A stretch of 64,000 nucleotides of DNA from Lachnospiraceae bacterium. GTDB taxonomy: Bacteria; Bacillota; Clostridia; Lachnospirales; Lachnospiraceae. How positions within the stretch are numbered: position 1 is the stretch's first letter; each line of letters begins with the position of its first letter. The position numbers were made by a program, and so were the translations under genes. Shown here one piece after another: positions 1 through 9,710 of this stretch. The notes below the pieces were generated by a model that was not told the DNA's origin, made no database searches, and saw only the letters and a list, made by a program, of their open reading frames with translations. The stretch lies in assembly GCA_017540355.1 (NCBI GenBank), contig JAFYBE010000118.1, forward strand, positions 1-64,000, in the 5' to 3' direction.

Positions 1-769
1 CAACCGAGAAGTACTTCTTACCCTGCTCGATACATTCCTTCTTGTATGTACCTGCAACGGGATGCTGGAATCTTGTAGGGTTGGTAGAGTTACCTGTGAT
101 AGATACGTCTACGCCTTCCTTATGCATGATTGCAACACCTTCGCAAACATCGTTTGCACCGTAGCAGTTAACCTTAGCTCTTAAGCCGTCAGAATAAGCG
201 ATTCTGTTAACTTCCTTAACTGTGTTTGTGTAAGGATCGTACTCTGTCTCTACGAATGTGAATCCGTTGATACGAGAGATGATCTGTGCAGCGTCCTTAC
301 CAAGACCGTTAAGAATAACTCTGAGGGGCTTCTGACGAACCTTGTTAGCCTTCTCTGCGATACCTATAGCACCCTCTGCAGCCGCGAATGACTCGTGACC
401 TGCAAGGAATGCGAAACACTCTGTCTCTTCCTCAAGAAGCATCTTACCTAAGTTACCGTGGCCAAGGCCAACCTTACGTGTGTCAGCAACAGATCCGGGG
501 ATACAGAAAGCCTGAAGTCCCTCACCTATAGCTGCAGCTGCCTCTGAAGCCTTGCGACAGTTCTTCTTGATTGCTATAGCAGCACCAACCGTATATGCCC
601 AGCATGCATTCTCAAAACAAATGGGCTGGATTCCCTTGATCATGTCATATACGTTAAGGCCTGCGTCCTTGGTTATCTTCTCTGCTTCTTCGATAGAGGA
701 GATACCATAGCTGTTTAATACCGAATTGATCTTATCAATACGTCTTTCATATGATTCAAATAATGCCAT
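1..769 (-). CDS. GGGtGRT protein, 3' end cut by window edge
   Basis: Translating the minus strand from the ATG at 769 gives an open frame of 256 codons that runs off the left edge. The protein starts MALFESYERR and contains GSVADTRKVGLGHGN and a GHESFAAAEGAIG segment, which I recognise as the GGGtGRT family, a Clostridia protein of unknown function normally encoded beside a NifU-like protein. The start is supported by an AGGAGG ribosome binding site about ten bases upstream. The NifU-like partner lies just upstream (787-1479) with a 17-base gap, so the two are cotranscribed. Function is not established; the pairing suggests a role connected with iron-sulfur clusters. The C-terminus is missing from the window. 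Confidence 0.85.
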   Translation of the reverse strand, partial: MALFESYERRIDKINSVLNSYGISSIEEAEKITKDAGLNVYDMIKGIQPICFENACWAYTVGAAIAIKKNCRKASEAAAAIGEGLQAFCIPGSVADTRKVGLGHGNLGKMLLEEETECFAFLAGHESFAAAEGAIGIAEKANKVRQKPLRVILNGLGKDAAQIISRINGFTFVETEYDPYTNTVKEVNRIAYSDGLRAKVNCYGANDVCEGVAIMHKEGVDVSITGNSTNPTRFQHPVAGTYKKECIEQGKKYFSV

Positions 770-786
770 TGTATTATCCTCCTATC

Positions 787-1479
787 CTATTCCTTTCTCG
801 GATCGATTATCTTAACTGCTTCGTCTACACGACCGTACTGGCCCTTAGCCTTCTCCCATGCAGTATTAGGATCATCGCCCTTCTTGATGAAGTCAGTCAT
901 CTTTCCGAGACTTACGAACTGATAACCGATTATCTGATCGTCCTTGTCAAGTGCGATACCTGTTACATAACCTTCAGCCATCTCAAGGTATCTGGGACCC
1001 TTCTTAAGAGTACCGTACATTGTACCAACCTGTGAACGAAGTCCCTTACCAAGGTCCTCAAGACCTGCACCAACAGGAAGTCCGTCCTCAGAGAATGCAG
1101 ACTGTGAACGTCCGTAAACAATCTGTAAGAATAACTCTCTCATAGCTGTATTGATAGCATCACATACAAGGTCTGTATTGAGAGCCTCAAGAACAGTTCT
1201 GCCGGGAAGAATCTCAGCTGCCATAGCTGCGGAATGAGTCATTCCTGAGCAACCGATAGTCTCTACCAATGCCTCCTGTATAATACCTTCCTTAACGTTG
1301 AGGGACAATTTACATGCTCCCTGCTGAGGTGCGCACCAGCCGACACCGTGTGTAAATCCGGAGATATCCTTAACCTCCTTAGCCTTTACCCACTTAGCTT
1401 CCTCGGGGATAGGAGCGCATCCATGGTTGACACCCTGTGCAACCGGACACATTTCTTCAACTTCTTTTGAATAGATCAT
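787..1479 (-). CDS. NifU-like iron-sulfur cluster scaffold, GGGtGRT partner
   Basis: A 230-aa protein related to the N-terminal scaffold domain of NifU/IscU. Cysteines that could bind a cluster or metal are visible at CPVAQG near the N-terminus, in GWCAPQQGAC around residues 48-55, and in ETIGCSGMTHSAAM around residue 80. It is longer than a typical IscU (about 125-150 aa), as expected for the version that accompanies GGGtGRT proteins in Clostridia. The start follows an AAAGGAG site (minus strand). The GGGtGRT gene follows after 17 bases. Its role in general cluster assembly versus a dedicated client is inference; no IscS or SUF genes are nearby. Confidence 0.8.
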   Translation of the reverse strand: MIYSKEVEEMCPVAQGVNHGCAPIPEEAKWVKAKEVKDISGFTHGVGWCAPQQGACKLSLNVKEGIIQEALVETIGCSGMTHSAAMAAEILPGRTVLEALNTDLVCDAINTAMRELFLQIVYGRSQSAFSEDGLPVGAGLEDLGKGLRSQVGTMYGTLKKGPRYLEMAEGYVTGIALDKDDQIIGYQFVSLGKMTDFIKKGDDPNTAWEKAKGQYGRVDEAVKIIDPRKE

Positions 1480-1513
1480 GTGTTAACTCCTTTCAATTAA
1501 GTAATTATTTATC

Positions 1514-2986
1514 CTACAGATCCTTAAGACTTGTTCCTGATGCCAGTCTGTCGATCTGATTAAGATCATTTACGAATCCGCTTACATCAACGGATATCAT
1601 CACGGCCTTGCCTTCATTCTCATAGACACCGAGCCACGAATATAAATTATAACACCATTCTCTTGTTGCGAAATTATAATATGACAATACTCCGTTGGAA
1701 TGCTCATCCTTCAGATCCATTGTCTTTAAAGGACAATTCTCGCATGCATAAGATTTATGACAGAATGTCGAATAACAAAGTTCTCCGATATGTCCGCCGT
1801 CAACGGCTTCTCTTGCCTTTTGGTTGGCAAATTCAATCTCATGAGTCTCCGCATCTATTATATACACATTGGCCGGAATATTCTCAAAAAGTTCCAGCTT
1901 TGCCATATTTTCTTTTGCAAATCTCTTTGTATGTGAGCTGAAGAAGTAAGCCTGGATTGAACGCATCTGTTCATCAATCTTAAGCAGTTCCTCCTCCGTC
2001 ATACCTATCTTGTCAACGGACATATTCTCAAAGATAAACGCTCCTCTGAATATGTCCCCGCCACCGCCCAAGGGGAAGTAAAGTATCTGGTTGATATCCT
2101 TATCCTTAAGGGTGAGCCTTACCTCTTCGTCAACCTTCTCATCGTCTGAATCTATTAGAGCCAGACTGTTATATCTCTCGGATATCCTTATCTGCATATC
2201 CTCTCTTAAGGCTTTCATAACTTCGCTTTCCGCGGTGTACTCAAAGCCCGCATTGGCATAGGTTAACTGCTTCCGGATCATCTTGTTAACACCCTCCGGC
2301 GCATAGAAATATACTCTTGAAAAGCCCAGATACAGACAACCTATCTCAAGTATGGCATGCATCGCCGCCATAGCGTCCCTGTCATCCATAAGCAGATTGG
2401 CGCAAATCTCCAACAGGCTCTTGTCAGCGGTCATCTCATAGAGATTAAGCTTCTTATACTTCTCATATGACTTCTTGTCAAACACATAGTCATGATATAA
2501 AATCTTCGTCAAAGCGGAATCATAAAGTCTTAATGTATCTCTTCCGTTCGCCTTTGCTCTGAACATGGCACGATATGCCTTGCTCTTAAGTTCCTCGTAT
2601 TTTATACCATGGAAAGGATATATGGATATACCTACAGAACATGTCAGCTGCATGTCATCAACGGGATCCATCTTCCTTAATGCATCCAGCACCTTGCCGG
2701 CAAGGAATTCCACGTCACCGAGTTCCTTAAGATTCCTTGCAAGAATGATGAATTCGTCAAACTTAAGCTTAACGACAACATCACTTCCTCTGAATATCAG
2801 ACGGAATGCATCATCTATCTTTTTAAGTACCCTGTCCATTCTTTCCTGGCCGATCTTCTCCAAAATCGCAGCATAGTTGTCCAGGTTAATGACCAGTATA
2901 CCGTGAAGAACATCATCAATCTCACTGTTAATGACTATCTCTATCTGCTCTTCTTCTTTTCTCTTCTCATAACTCTCGTATAACAT
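1514..2986 (-). CDS. Degenerate GGDEF protein with GAF-like and PAS-like domains
   Basis: A 490-aa soluble protein. Residues about 25-160 form a GGDEF-type nucleotidyl cyclase fold (LVINLDNYAAIL, then CSVGISIYPFHG), but the signature reads KFDEF where GGDEF is expected, so the two glycines of the active loop are gone and cyclase activity is doubtful. The middle (about 190-355) looks GAF-like. The C-terminal part (about 365-480) is PAS-like, with NVYIIDAETHEIEFAN and a cysteine cluster (LCYSTFCHKSYACENCPL) that resembles metal-binding or redox PAS domains. There are no membrane segments. It probably acts as a cytoplasmic sensor or c-di-GMP/nucleotide effector. A GAGGCGG site precedes the ATG; the beta-helix gene lies 18 bases upstream. 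Confidence 0.7.
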   Translation of the reverse strand: MLYESYEKRKEEEQIEIVINSEIDDVLHGILVINLDNYAAILEKIGQERMDRVLKKIDDAFRLIFRGSDVVVKLKFDEFIILARNLKELGDVEFLAGKVLDALRKMDPVDDMQLTCSVGISIYPFHGIKYEELKSKAYRAMFRAKANGRDTLRLYDSALTKILYHDYVFDKKSYEKYKKLNLYEMTADKSLLEICANLLMDDRDAMAAMHAILEIGCLYLGFSRVYFYAPEGVNKMIRKQLTYANAGFEYTAESEVMKALREDMQIRISERYNSLALIDSDDEKVDEEVRLTLKDKDINQILYFPLGGGGDIFRGAFIFENMSVDKIGMTEEELLKIDEQMRSIQAYFFSSHTKRFAKENMAKLELFENIPANVYIIDAETHEIEFANQKAREAVDGGHIGELCYSTFCHKSYACENCPLKTMDLKDEHSNGVLSYYNFATREWCYNLYSWLGVYENEGKAVMISVDVSGFVNDLNQIDRLASGTSLKDL

Positions 2987-3004
2987 ACCCGCCTCACAAT
3001 TATC

Positions 3005-3670
3005 TTATACCCTGGCCGTTATATCATCGGCATTCTTATATATGTGGTCCTTCGGTATTACACCTCTTACGCAGCTGACCGGATAAACACTGCTTCGTCT
3101 TCCGATTACCGTGCCCGGATTAAGAACGGAATTGCATCCGACTTCAACCTCATCTCCGAGCATCGCACCGACCTTCTTAATGCCCGTCTCATAATTCTCA
3201 TCATCTGACTTGATCACTACCAGAGTTTTGTCACTTTTAACGTTGGAAGTGATCGATCCCGCACCCATATGTGCCTTATATCCCAAGATACTGTCACCTA
3301 CGTAGTTGTAATGCGGAACCTGCACTTTATTAAAAAGAATAACGTTTTTAAGTTCCGTCGAATTGCCTACCACGGCACCTTTGCCGACTATGGCGCTTCC
3401 TCTTATAAAAGCGCACTGTCTGATCTCTGCATCTTCATCAATTATGCACGGTCCGCCGATGTAGGCACTGTCAAATACCTTGGCGCTTTTGGCAATCCAT
3501 ATATCATCGCCGCGCTTTTCATAAATCTCGGGATCAAGTGTATTACCGAGCTTTACGATGAATTCCTTGATCTTCGGTAAAACCTCCCACGGATAAGTCA
3601 CTCCGTCAAAAACTTCTGCGGCTATCGTCTCTTTAAGATCATATAATTCGGCTATTGTAACACCGGTCAT
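3005..3670 (-). CDS. Left-handed beta-helix (GlmU C-terminal-like) transferase
   Basis: A 221-aa protein. From about residue 60 it shows hexapeptide-repeat rungs (DDIWIAKSAKVFDSAYIGGP, then RGSAIVGKGAVVGNSTELKN and MLGDEVEVGCNSVLNPGTVIG), the left-handed beta-helix of UDP-GlcNAc pyrophosphorylase/acetyltransferases. The segment PHYNYVGDSILGYKAHMGAG closely resembles the acetyl-CoA-binding region of GlmU. The N-terminal 60 residues are helical and there is no nucleotidyltransferase domain, so this is a stand-alone beta-helix protein, not full GlmU. Its ATG overlaps the stop of topB in an ATGA arrangement, implying translational coupling. The substrate (sugar nucleotide or other) cannot be read from sequence. 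Confidence 0.7.
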   Translation of the reverse strand: MTGVTIAELYDLKETIAAEVFDGVTYPWEVLPKIKEFIVKLGNTLDPEIYEKRGDDIWIAKSAKVFDSAYIGGPCIIDEDAEIRQCAFIRGSAIVGKGAVVGNSTELKNVILFNKVQVPHYNYVGDSILGYKAHMGAGSITSNVKSDKTLVVIKSDDENYETGIKKVGAMLGDEVEVGCNSVLNPGTVIGRRSSVYPVSCVRGVIPKDHIYKNADDITARV

Positions 3671-5715
3671 TTATAATATCCTCTCACCCTGTCAAAAGAC
3701 TGCATCATCGCGGAATTTCCCGGATTGAGCTTTTTGACGTAATCTGTTCTTCTTGTAACAAAATCGTTAAGCTTTACTATGTATTCTTCCCGACTTACGG
3801 TTCCTCCGGCTACTCCAGTCAAGCCTTTCTCCCAGCTTGCCGTAAGTTTTGGATCAAGTAGCGCTTTGATTGATCCGTCGACCACTTCATATATAATCTC
3901 ACCCATAAGTGTCGGAGTGATTATCTGAGTCTTTTTATTCAAAGCCAGGTAACCGTTATTGACAAGTTTTTTAAGTATCTCCGCACGGGTAGCCGAGGTC
4001 CCGATACCGCTTCCTTTTATCTGTTCGCGTAGTTCCTCATCCTCTATAAGCTGTCCCGCATTCTCCATTGCAAGGATTATGCTTCCGGAGTTATATCTCT
4101 TCGGAGGAGTCGTCTCACCTTCCTTAAGTTCGGTTTTTATATGAGCGACTTCCGTGTTCTTCTTAAGTCTTGTAAGCAGTTCCTTAAGTGCTTCGTCCGC
4201 CTCCTGTTCGGGTTCCTCCTTATCGGCCGGTAAAGAGTCAGAGTCCTCGTTTTTCCCCGAAGCATCGGCTGAAGCATTCTTACCCTTGGAAGCATCGGCA
4301 AATGAGTACTTCATAACTGCTAAATAGCCTTCATCAATAAGGGTCTTATAACCAGACGCGAAGATCTCACCGTTAAGTTCGGTCTTAAGCGTTACCTTTT
4401 GATATGTCGCACCCGGATAAAAGATCGCAAGGAATCTTCTGACTATGATCTCATATACCTTCTTGGCATTGTCGGATAAGCTTCCGTATGCGTTAAGGCC
4501 CTCCCCCGTAGGAATAATGGCATAGTGGTCGGTTATCTGCTTGTCATCGACAAACCTTGACTTCTTAAGCTTCTCATACTCTTTGGTGCTTATGATATGC
4601 TCAACATATGCCTTCATCGAGCCTATATTCTTAAGGCCGTTCAAATTCTTTATTATCTCACCCGCAACCGCACTTGATAATACTCTCGCATCGGTTCTGG
4701 GATAGGTTGTTAACTTCTTCTCGTAAAGTTCCTGAGCTATCTTAAGCGTCTCATCGGGACTAATCTTAAAAAGCTTGGAGCAGTCATTCTGAAGTTCCGC
4801 CAGGTTATATAAAAGAGGCGGCTTCTTAACGTTCTTCTTACGCTCTATCTCAACTATCTTAGCGTCTTTACACTCATTAAGCTTTGCACAGAGTAACTCC
4901 GCGGTCTCTCTGTCAGCGAATCCTACAGTCTTATAAAGCTTAGGATGCGCATTATATGCACTGCCTTCGCTTATTCTCCACTCACCCGTATATTCGGTTC
5001 CTTCTGCGGAAAACGTAGCAATGAGCTTGTAAAACGGGGTCTTAACAAAATCCCTTATCTCGCGTTCTCTCTTAACGACCATACCCTGAACACAGGTCAT
5101 AACACGGCCCACGGAGATGACGCATTTATCGGTCCCCAGGAAATTCTTGACCGAATAGGAATACTTAAGAGTCAGCGCCCTGGAGAAATTGATACCCATA
5201 AGGTAATCCTCCTTGGCTCTTAAGTATGCGGCATCCGAAAGATTGTCGTACTCGGACATATCCTTGGCTTCATTGATTCCTCGTCTGATCTCATCCTCGG
5301 TCTGAGAGTCAATCCATACTCTCTTCCATACTATCTTCGGATTGTATCCCGCTTCCTGTCTTACAAGTCTCTGTATGTATTCTCCTTCACGTCCGGAGTC
5401 CCCGGCATTATATATGACATCAATGTCATCTCTGTGAAAGAGTTTCTTGATTACTTCAAATTGTTTGCGTACATTATCGATTATCTGATACTTGTACTCA
5501 CTCGGTATAAACGGGATTGTATCAAGAGACCACTTCTTAAGTGCCGGATCGTAAGCATCCGGATAGCACATGGTCACAAGATGTCCGACGCACCATGTGA
5601 TGACATAGCCGTCCGATTCCATATACCCGTCTTTATTCTTCATATTCTCACCGAGGGCTGCGGCGAATTGCCTTGCCACACTCGGCTTCTCGGTTATAAT
5701 AAGTTTCTTTCCCAC
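3667..5715 (-). CDS. topB: DNA topoisomerase III
   Basis: A 682-aa type IA topoisomerase. The Toprim domain is at the N-terminus (LIITEKPSVARQF; then AGDSGREGEYIQR near residue 105) and the active-site tyrosine is in TTYPRTDARVL near residue 340. The C-terminal domain carries GIGTSATRAEIL. There are no C-terminal zinc fingers, as in TopB. The enzyme relaxes and decatenates negatively supercoiled or single-stranded DNA. The start codon appears to be GTG at 5715, which overlaps the last base of the upstream ATPase stop codon (TAGTG), with GGACGAG upstream, so translation is probably coupled. An acidic, low-complexity insert lies between about residues 470 and 515. Confidence 0.9.
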   Translation of the reverse strand: MGKKLIITEKPSVARQFAAALGENMKNKDGYMESDGYVITWCVGHLVTMCYPDAYDPALKKWSLDTIPFIPSEYKYQIIDNVRKQFEVIKKLFHRDDIDVIYNAGDSGREGEYIQRLVRQEAGYNPKIVWKRVWIDSQTEDEIRRGINEAKDMSEYDNLSDAAYLRAKEDYLMGINFSRALTLKYSYSVKNFLGTDKCVISVGRVMTCVQGMVVKREREIRDFVKTPFYKLIATFSAEGTEYTGEWRISEGSAYNAHPKLYKTVGFADRETAELLCAKLNECKDAKIVEIERKKNVKKPPLLYNLAELQNDCSKLFKISPDETLKIAQELYEKKLTTYPRTDARVLSSAVAGEIIKNLNGLKNIGSMKAYVEHIISTKEYEKLKKSRFVDDKQITDHYAIIPTGEGLNAYGSLSDNAKKVYEIIVRRFLAIFYPGATYQKVTLKTELNGEIFASGYKTLIDEGYLAVMKYSFADASKGKNASADASGKNEDSDSLPADKEEPEQEADEALKELLTRLKKNTEVAHIKTELKEGETTPPKRYNSGSIILAMENAGQLIEDEELREQIKGSGIGTSATRAEILKKLVNNGYLALNKKTQIITPTLMGEIIYEVVDGSIKALLDPKLTASWEKGLTGVAGGTVSREEYIVKLNDFVTRRTDYVKKLNPGNSAMMQSFDRVRGYYK

Positions 5716-7082
5716 TACAGCTCGTCCACGGTGATCAGTTTGATGTTCTTTTTGCTGCTTACTGCGAAATGAAGTCCGTCGTCAAAGCCTCCGGCCGAGA
5801 ACAGATATACATAGTCCGGAGTAAGCTTGGCCTGCTTCGCACAGTGCATAAGCCACTCATAGTCGTCAAAACGCATCATGGGTTTCTCCCAGTTACACAG
5901 TGCTATGAGCACATGCTCTCCGGCATCTCTGCAGACAAAATCAATCGTGCCTGCCTTTCCGATCCATGATCCCATTCTGTCATACTTTATGGGAAGATTG
6001 TTGAAGTTGTTCTGTGTATCCAGATACTCCTTGCATATAGCAGGGAAATACTTCGCTGTGTACTTCTTAAGATTGCCTTTGATATGCTCGTTATAATATT
6101 CGTTGGCATCCTTGTACTGAAGCTCGTTCTTGTACGGGAAAAGGAACTGATAAGAGAAATCAACGAAGTTGCAGCATATGTCATATACACCCTTCTGTGT
6201 ATTCTCTCTTCCCTCTGTATCTACCGAAAACTCCTTGCTTACAAAGCCGAGTTCCATAAGATTCTTGATATATACGGAAATCTTGGCACGCGAAAACTGC
6301 GTATGCGCATAGAGATCGTTAAGCTTGTTCTTGCCATCCGCAAGCGCCCACAAAATGGTATTGTATACGCTTGTCTCTCTAAGCTCAGCCGCAACAAAAT
6401 CTTCACCGTATGTAAGAAGCGGTGCGTTAACATCCAAAATGTTGTGGATTATATTCTCTTTAAATCCCTTGTTCTTGTCAAAATACTTCCAGAGCTTGGG
6501 AATACCGCCCAAAATGGCATATCCGGTTACGCACTCGTCATACTTAAACTTTGTAAAGTAGGTTCTGAAGTCCGCAAAGCAAAGCTCCTTAACCTTAAAA
6601 AAGCCCGTAATACCTCTTGCTCTCTGCCCTATCTTGCTTACCATGCTGTTCTCAACCCACTCAATCGAAGAACTGATAAGTATTACAAAGAACGGCTTCT
6701 CGCTTGCATTCAAAAAGTCAAAGAGATTATCCGTAAAATCGGATGAATACTTAAGCAGATACTGGAATTCGTCAAATACAAGAATATTCTTTCCGTCACT
6801 GTCAGCAAAATGCTTTGCTATCGCTTCAAAAAGGTCACTGTACTCAGGATATTCGGGAAGCGTAAGCGGAACCTTGTCTATATTGCTCCACTGATAAAGC
6901 TGCTCCCTCTCATATACCTGCTTACAGTCAAAAAGGATATAGTCGCCGGAATCCTGTAAGAATTCCCTGACAAGTGTGGTTTTACCAACACCCTTCAGAC
7001 CATACATGATCATGACCTGATTGCCGCTTCTCCTCTTATATTCGTTCAATACATTGATTTCCGAGTCTCTGCCGATAAGCAT
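5715..7082 (-). CDS. AAA ATPase of the archaeal ATPase/DUF234 type
   Basis: A P-loop ATPase of about 455 aa. Walker A is GLKGVGKTTLV (about residue 30) and Walker B is NILVFDEFQYLL (about residue 105). A winged-helix region (SRAKISVYIKNLMELGFV) and a C-terminal DUF234-like, nuclease-fold-like segment (GKAGTIDFVCRDAGEHVLIALCNW) follow. This architecture is common in archaea and anaerobic bacteria; its function is not known. An upstream TTG at 7112 could extend the frame, but the AAGGAGAG site lies seven bases before the ATG at 7082, so I chose the shorter form. It is immediately followed by topB with a one-base overlap, suggesting a DNA-related task, which is inference. Confidence 0.75.
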   Translation of the reverse strand: MLIGRDSEINVLNEYKRRSGNQVMIMYGLKGVGKTTLVREFLQDSGDYILFDCKQVYEREQLYQWSNIDKVPLTLPEYPEYSDLFEAIAKHFADSDGKNILVFDEFQYLLKYSSDFTDNLFDFLNASEKPFFVILISSSIEWVENSMVSKIGQRARGITGFFKVKELCFADFRTYFTKFKYDECVTGYAILGGIPKLWKYFDKNKGFKENIIHNILDVNAPLLTYGEDFVAAELRETSVYNTILWALADGKNKLNDLYAHTQFSRAKISVYIKNLMELGFVSKEFSVDTEGRENTQKGVYDICCNFVDFSYQFLFPYKNELQYKDANEYYNEHIKGNLKKYTAKYFPAICKEYLDTQNNFNNLPIKYDRMGSWIGKAGTIDFVCRDAGEHVLIALCNWEKPMMRFDDYEWLMHCAKQAKLTPDYVYLFSAGGFDDGLHFAVSSKKNIKLITVDEL

Positions 7083-7114
7083 TGCTATACTCTCCTTGAT
7101 ATTACTACCCAATA

Positions 7115-8200
7115 CTACTTCTTCTGTATATATCCCTGTGCCTTAAGCAATTCCGCACACAGAACGGCGCCGCCTGCGGCTCCCCTGACCGTGTTGTGTG
7201 ACAGGCCTACGAACTTATAGTCATATACCTTGTCTTCTCTTATACGACCGATGCTTACACCCATACCGTGCTCAAAATCCACATCCATCGTAACCTGAGG
7301 TCTGTTATCCTCTTCAAGGTACTGAATGAACTGCTTAGGTGCGCTCGGAAGATCAAGCTCCTGAGGAACACCCTTGTATTCACGAAGCTTTGCAATAAGC
7401 TGCTCCTTCGTAGGCTTCTTTTTAAACTTAACAAATACGGCAGCCGTATGACCGTTTAAAACAGGCACTCTGATACACTGACATGTAATAACAGGACTCT
7501 CTGCGGGCACGATCTGACCGTCCTTAATCTCACCCCAGATTCTTAAAGGTTCCATCTCGGACTTCTCTTCTTCGCCGCCGATATAAGGAATTACATTGCC
7601 TACCATCTCGGGCCAATCCTTGAATGTCTTACCTGCACCTGAAATAGCCTGATATGTCGTAGCAACTACCTCATAGGGCTCGAATTCTTTCCATGCAGTA
7701 AGCGCCGGAACATAGCTCTGTACAGAGCAGTTGGGCTTAACCGCAATGAATCCTCTTGTTGTTCCGAGTCTCTTTTTCTGGAACTCTATAACCTTCATAT
7801 GCTCGGGATTGATCTCCGGAACCACCATGGGTACATCGGGAGTCCATCTGTGAGCCGAATTGTTCGATACAACGGGAGTCTCTGTCTTAGCGTACTCCTC
7901 CTCGATTGCTCTTATCTCATCCTTGGTCATGTCAACAGCCGAGAATACGAAATCAACTTCCTTTGATACCGCCTCAACCTCATTAACATTCATAACCACA
8001 ATCTTCTTAACGGCTTCGGGCATCGGAGTATCCATCTTCCAACGATCTCCGACAGCCTCCTCATATGTCTTACCGGCACTTCTGGGACTTGCTGCTATCG
8101 TCGTTACCTCAAACCATGGATGATTCTCAAGTAATGAGATAAATCTCTGTCCTACCATTCCCGTTCCGCCTAAAATACCTACTTTTAATTTCTCGCTCAT
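7115..8200 (-). CDS. asd: Aspartate-semialdehyde dehydrogenase, fungal/archaeal type
   Basis: About 361 aa. The NADP-binding motif is at the N-terminus (GILGGTGMVGQRF) and the catalytic cysteine is in KPNCSVQSY near residue 155. TYQAISGAGKTFKDWPEM and LSHNTVRGAAGG are typical of the family. It reduces aspartyl phosphate to aspartate semialdehyde, the branch point to lysine, threonine and methionine. Length and motifs fit the fungal/archaeal subfamily rather than the classical E. coli type. Two in-frame ATGs are possible: the first (8206) is only two bases from GAGGAG, while the second (8200) is eight bases away, so I take 8200. It lies 48 bases after argH and is probably cotranscribed with it. 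Confidence 0.9.
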   Translation of the reverse strand: MSEKLKVGILGGTGMVGQRFISLLENHPWFEVTTIAASPRSAGKTYEEAVGDRWKMDTPMPEAVKKIVVMNVNEVEAVSKEVDFVFSAVDMTKDEIRAIEEEYAKTETPVVSNNSAHRWTPDVPMVVPEINPEHMKVIEFQKKRLGTTRGFIAVKPNCSVQSYVPALTAWKEFEPYEVVATTYQAISGAGKTFKDWPEMVGNVIPYIGGEEEKSEMEPLRIWGEIKDGQIVPAESPVITCQCIRVPVLNGHTAAVFVKFKKKPTKEQLIAKLREYKGVPQELDLPSAPKQFIQYLEEDNRPQVTMDVDFEHGMGVSIGRIREDKVYDYKFVGLSHNTVRGAAGGAVLCAELLKAQGYIQKK

Positions 8201-8248
8201 TTTCATATCTCCTCGTTTATATATTGTAAAAAAATTTTTTGCCTTGTA

Positions 8249-9664
8249 TTACTTTTTGGGAATACTTACCATTTGGTCAAGTCTTGCGCTGTTTTCAATG
8301 TATTCCTTATAAAATGTGATGTTCTCACGTATCCTGTCGGGGCTCGGTCCGCCCTTTGTAAGTCTCTTGTCGACACAGGTCTTAAGGCTGACCTCATCAT
8401 AAAGGTCTGTTCCGAACACATCGCTTATGCTCTGCAACTCTTCAATCGAGCAATCCTCAATCGCCTTGTCATTATCTATGCAGTACAATACGAGTCTTCC
8501 GATGATACCGTGTGCATCTCTGAAAGGCACACCCTTCTTAACCAGGTAATCCGCCGCATCCGTTGCATTCGTAAAGCCCTTCATGGCACTTACCGCCATG
8601 ACGTCCTTATTAAACTTAATGGTTGCAAGCATTCCGTTAAAGAGGTGGATGCAATCCTTAACCGTATCTATCGCATCAAAGGTCATCTCCTTGTCTTCCT
8701 GCATATCCTTATTGTATGCAAGCGGGATTCCCTTCATTACGGTCAGGATACTTGTTAATGCTCCGTATACTCTTCCGGTCTTGCCTCTTACAAGTTCCGC
8801 AATATCGGGATTTTTCTTCTGAGGCATTATACTGCTTCCTGTTGAATATGCGTCATCTATCTCGACGAACCTGTATTCATTGGAATTCCATGTGATTATC
8901 TCTTCCGAGAACCTGCTTAAATGCATCATTATCGTTGATAATGCCGACATAAGTTCAATAATGTAATCCCTGTCTGATACCGAATCCATCGAGTTACGTG
9001 TAGCTCCCTCGAATCCGAGCATGCTTGCCACATATTCTCTGTCAAGCGTATATGTGGTGCCGGCTAAGGCTCCGCTTCCGAGCGGCGAGTAATTCATCCT
9101 CTTATATATATCCTTAAGCCTGTCTCTGTCTCTTATAAACATCTCCATATATGCACTCATATGATGAGCTACCGTAACCGGCTGAGCCTTCTGCATATGT
9201 GTAAATCCGGGCATATATGTATCGAGATTGTTCTCAATTATCTCTGTAAGTGTCTTCTGAAGTTCAAGCAACTTATCATCGATCTCGACTATCTCGTCTC
9301 TGACATACAACTTCATATCCAGAGCCACCTGATCGTTACGGCTTCTGCCTGTGTGCAGCTTCTTGCCGGCCTCACCTATACGCTCTGTAAGCTTCGCTTC
9401 AACGAATGAATGTACATCCTCGTATCCTCCCGAAAAATCGAGAGCGCCTGATTCTACATCAGCCTTAATCTGTGTAAGTCCTCTGACGATATCATCCTTC
9501 TCTTTAAGCGTGAGAATATGCTGCTTTTCAAGCATAACAGCATGTGCGATACTGCCTTCTATATCCTTATTAAGTAATCTGTAGTCAAATGACAAAGATT
9601 CGTTAAATGCGAACACCTCATCATCTGTTTCTTTCGTAAATCTTCCGCCCCACAGCCCTGCCAT
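8249..9664 (-). CDS. argH: Argininosuccinate lyase
   Basis: A 471-aa member of the fumarase/aspartase superfamily. The N-terminus MAGLWGGRFTK is characteristic, and the superfamily signature GSSIMPQKKNPD is near residue 280; HTGRSRNDQVA and the catalytic loop are intact. It cleaves argininosuccinate into arginine and fumarate. The open frame extends 45 codons further upstream, but GGAGGTGG sits right before the ATG at 9664 and the upstream extension overlaps the promoter and terminator, so the longer form is an artefact. asd follows in the same direction. No argG is in the window. Confidence 0.93.
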   Translation of the reverse strand: MAGLWGGRFTKETDDEVFAFNESLSFDYRLLNKDIEGSIAHAVMLEKQHILTLKEKDDIVRGLTQIKADVESGALDFSGGYEDVHSFVEAKLTERIGEAGKKLHTGRSRNDQVALDMKLYVRDEIVEIDDKLLELQKTLTEIIENNLDTYMPGFTHMQKAQPVTVAHHMSAYMEMFIRDRDRLKDIYKRMNYSPLGSGALAGTTYTLDREYVASMLGFEGATRNSMDSVSDRDYIIELMSALSTIMMHLSRFSEEIITWNSNEYRFVEIDDAYSTGSSIMPQKKNPDIAELVRGKTGRVYGALTSILTVMKGIPLAYNKDMQEDKEMTFDAIDTVKDCIHLFNGMLATIKFNKDVMAVSAMKGFTNATDAADYLVKKGVPFRDAHGIIGRLVLYCIDNDKAIEDCSIEELQSISDVFGTDLYDEVSLKTCVDKRLTKGGPSPDRIRENITFYKEYIENSARLDQMVSIPKK

Positions 9665-9710
9665 GGTCCACCTCCGCAGATTATTCCAAATTAAATAAAA
9701 TCTAAATTTG

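Noticed and set aside
6084..6746. 220-codon plus-strand frame inside the AAA ATPase gene
   Set aside because: It is antisense to a well-supported gene, has no ribosome binding site and no recognisable domain.
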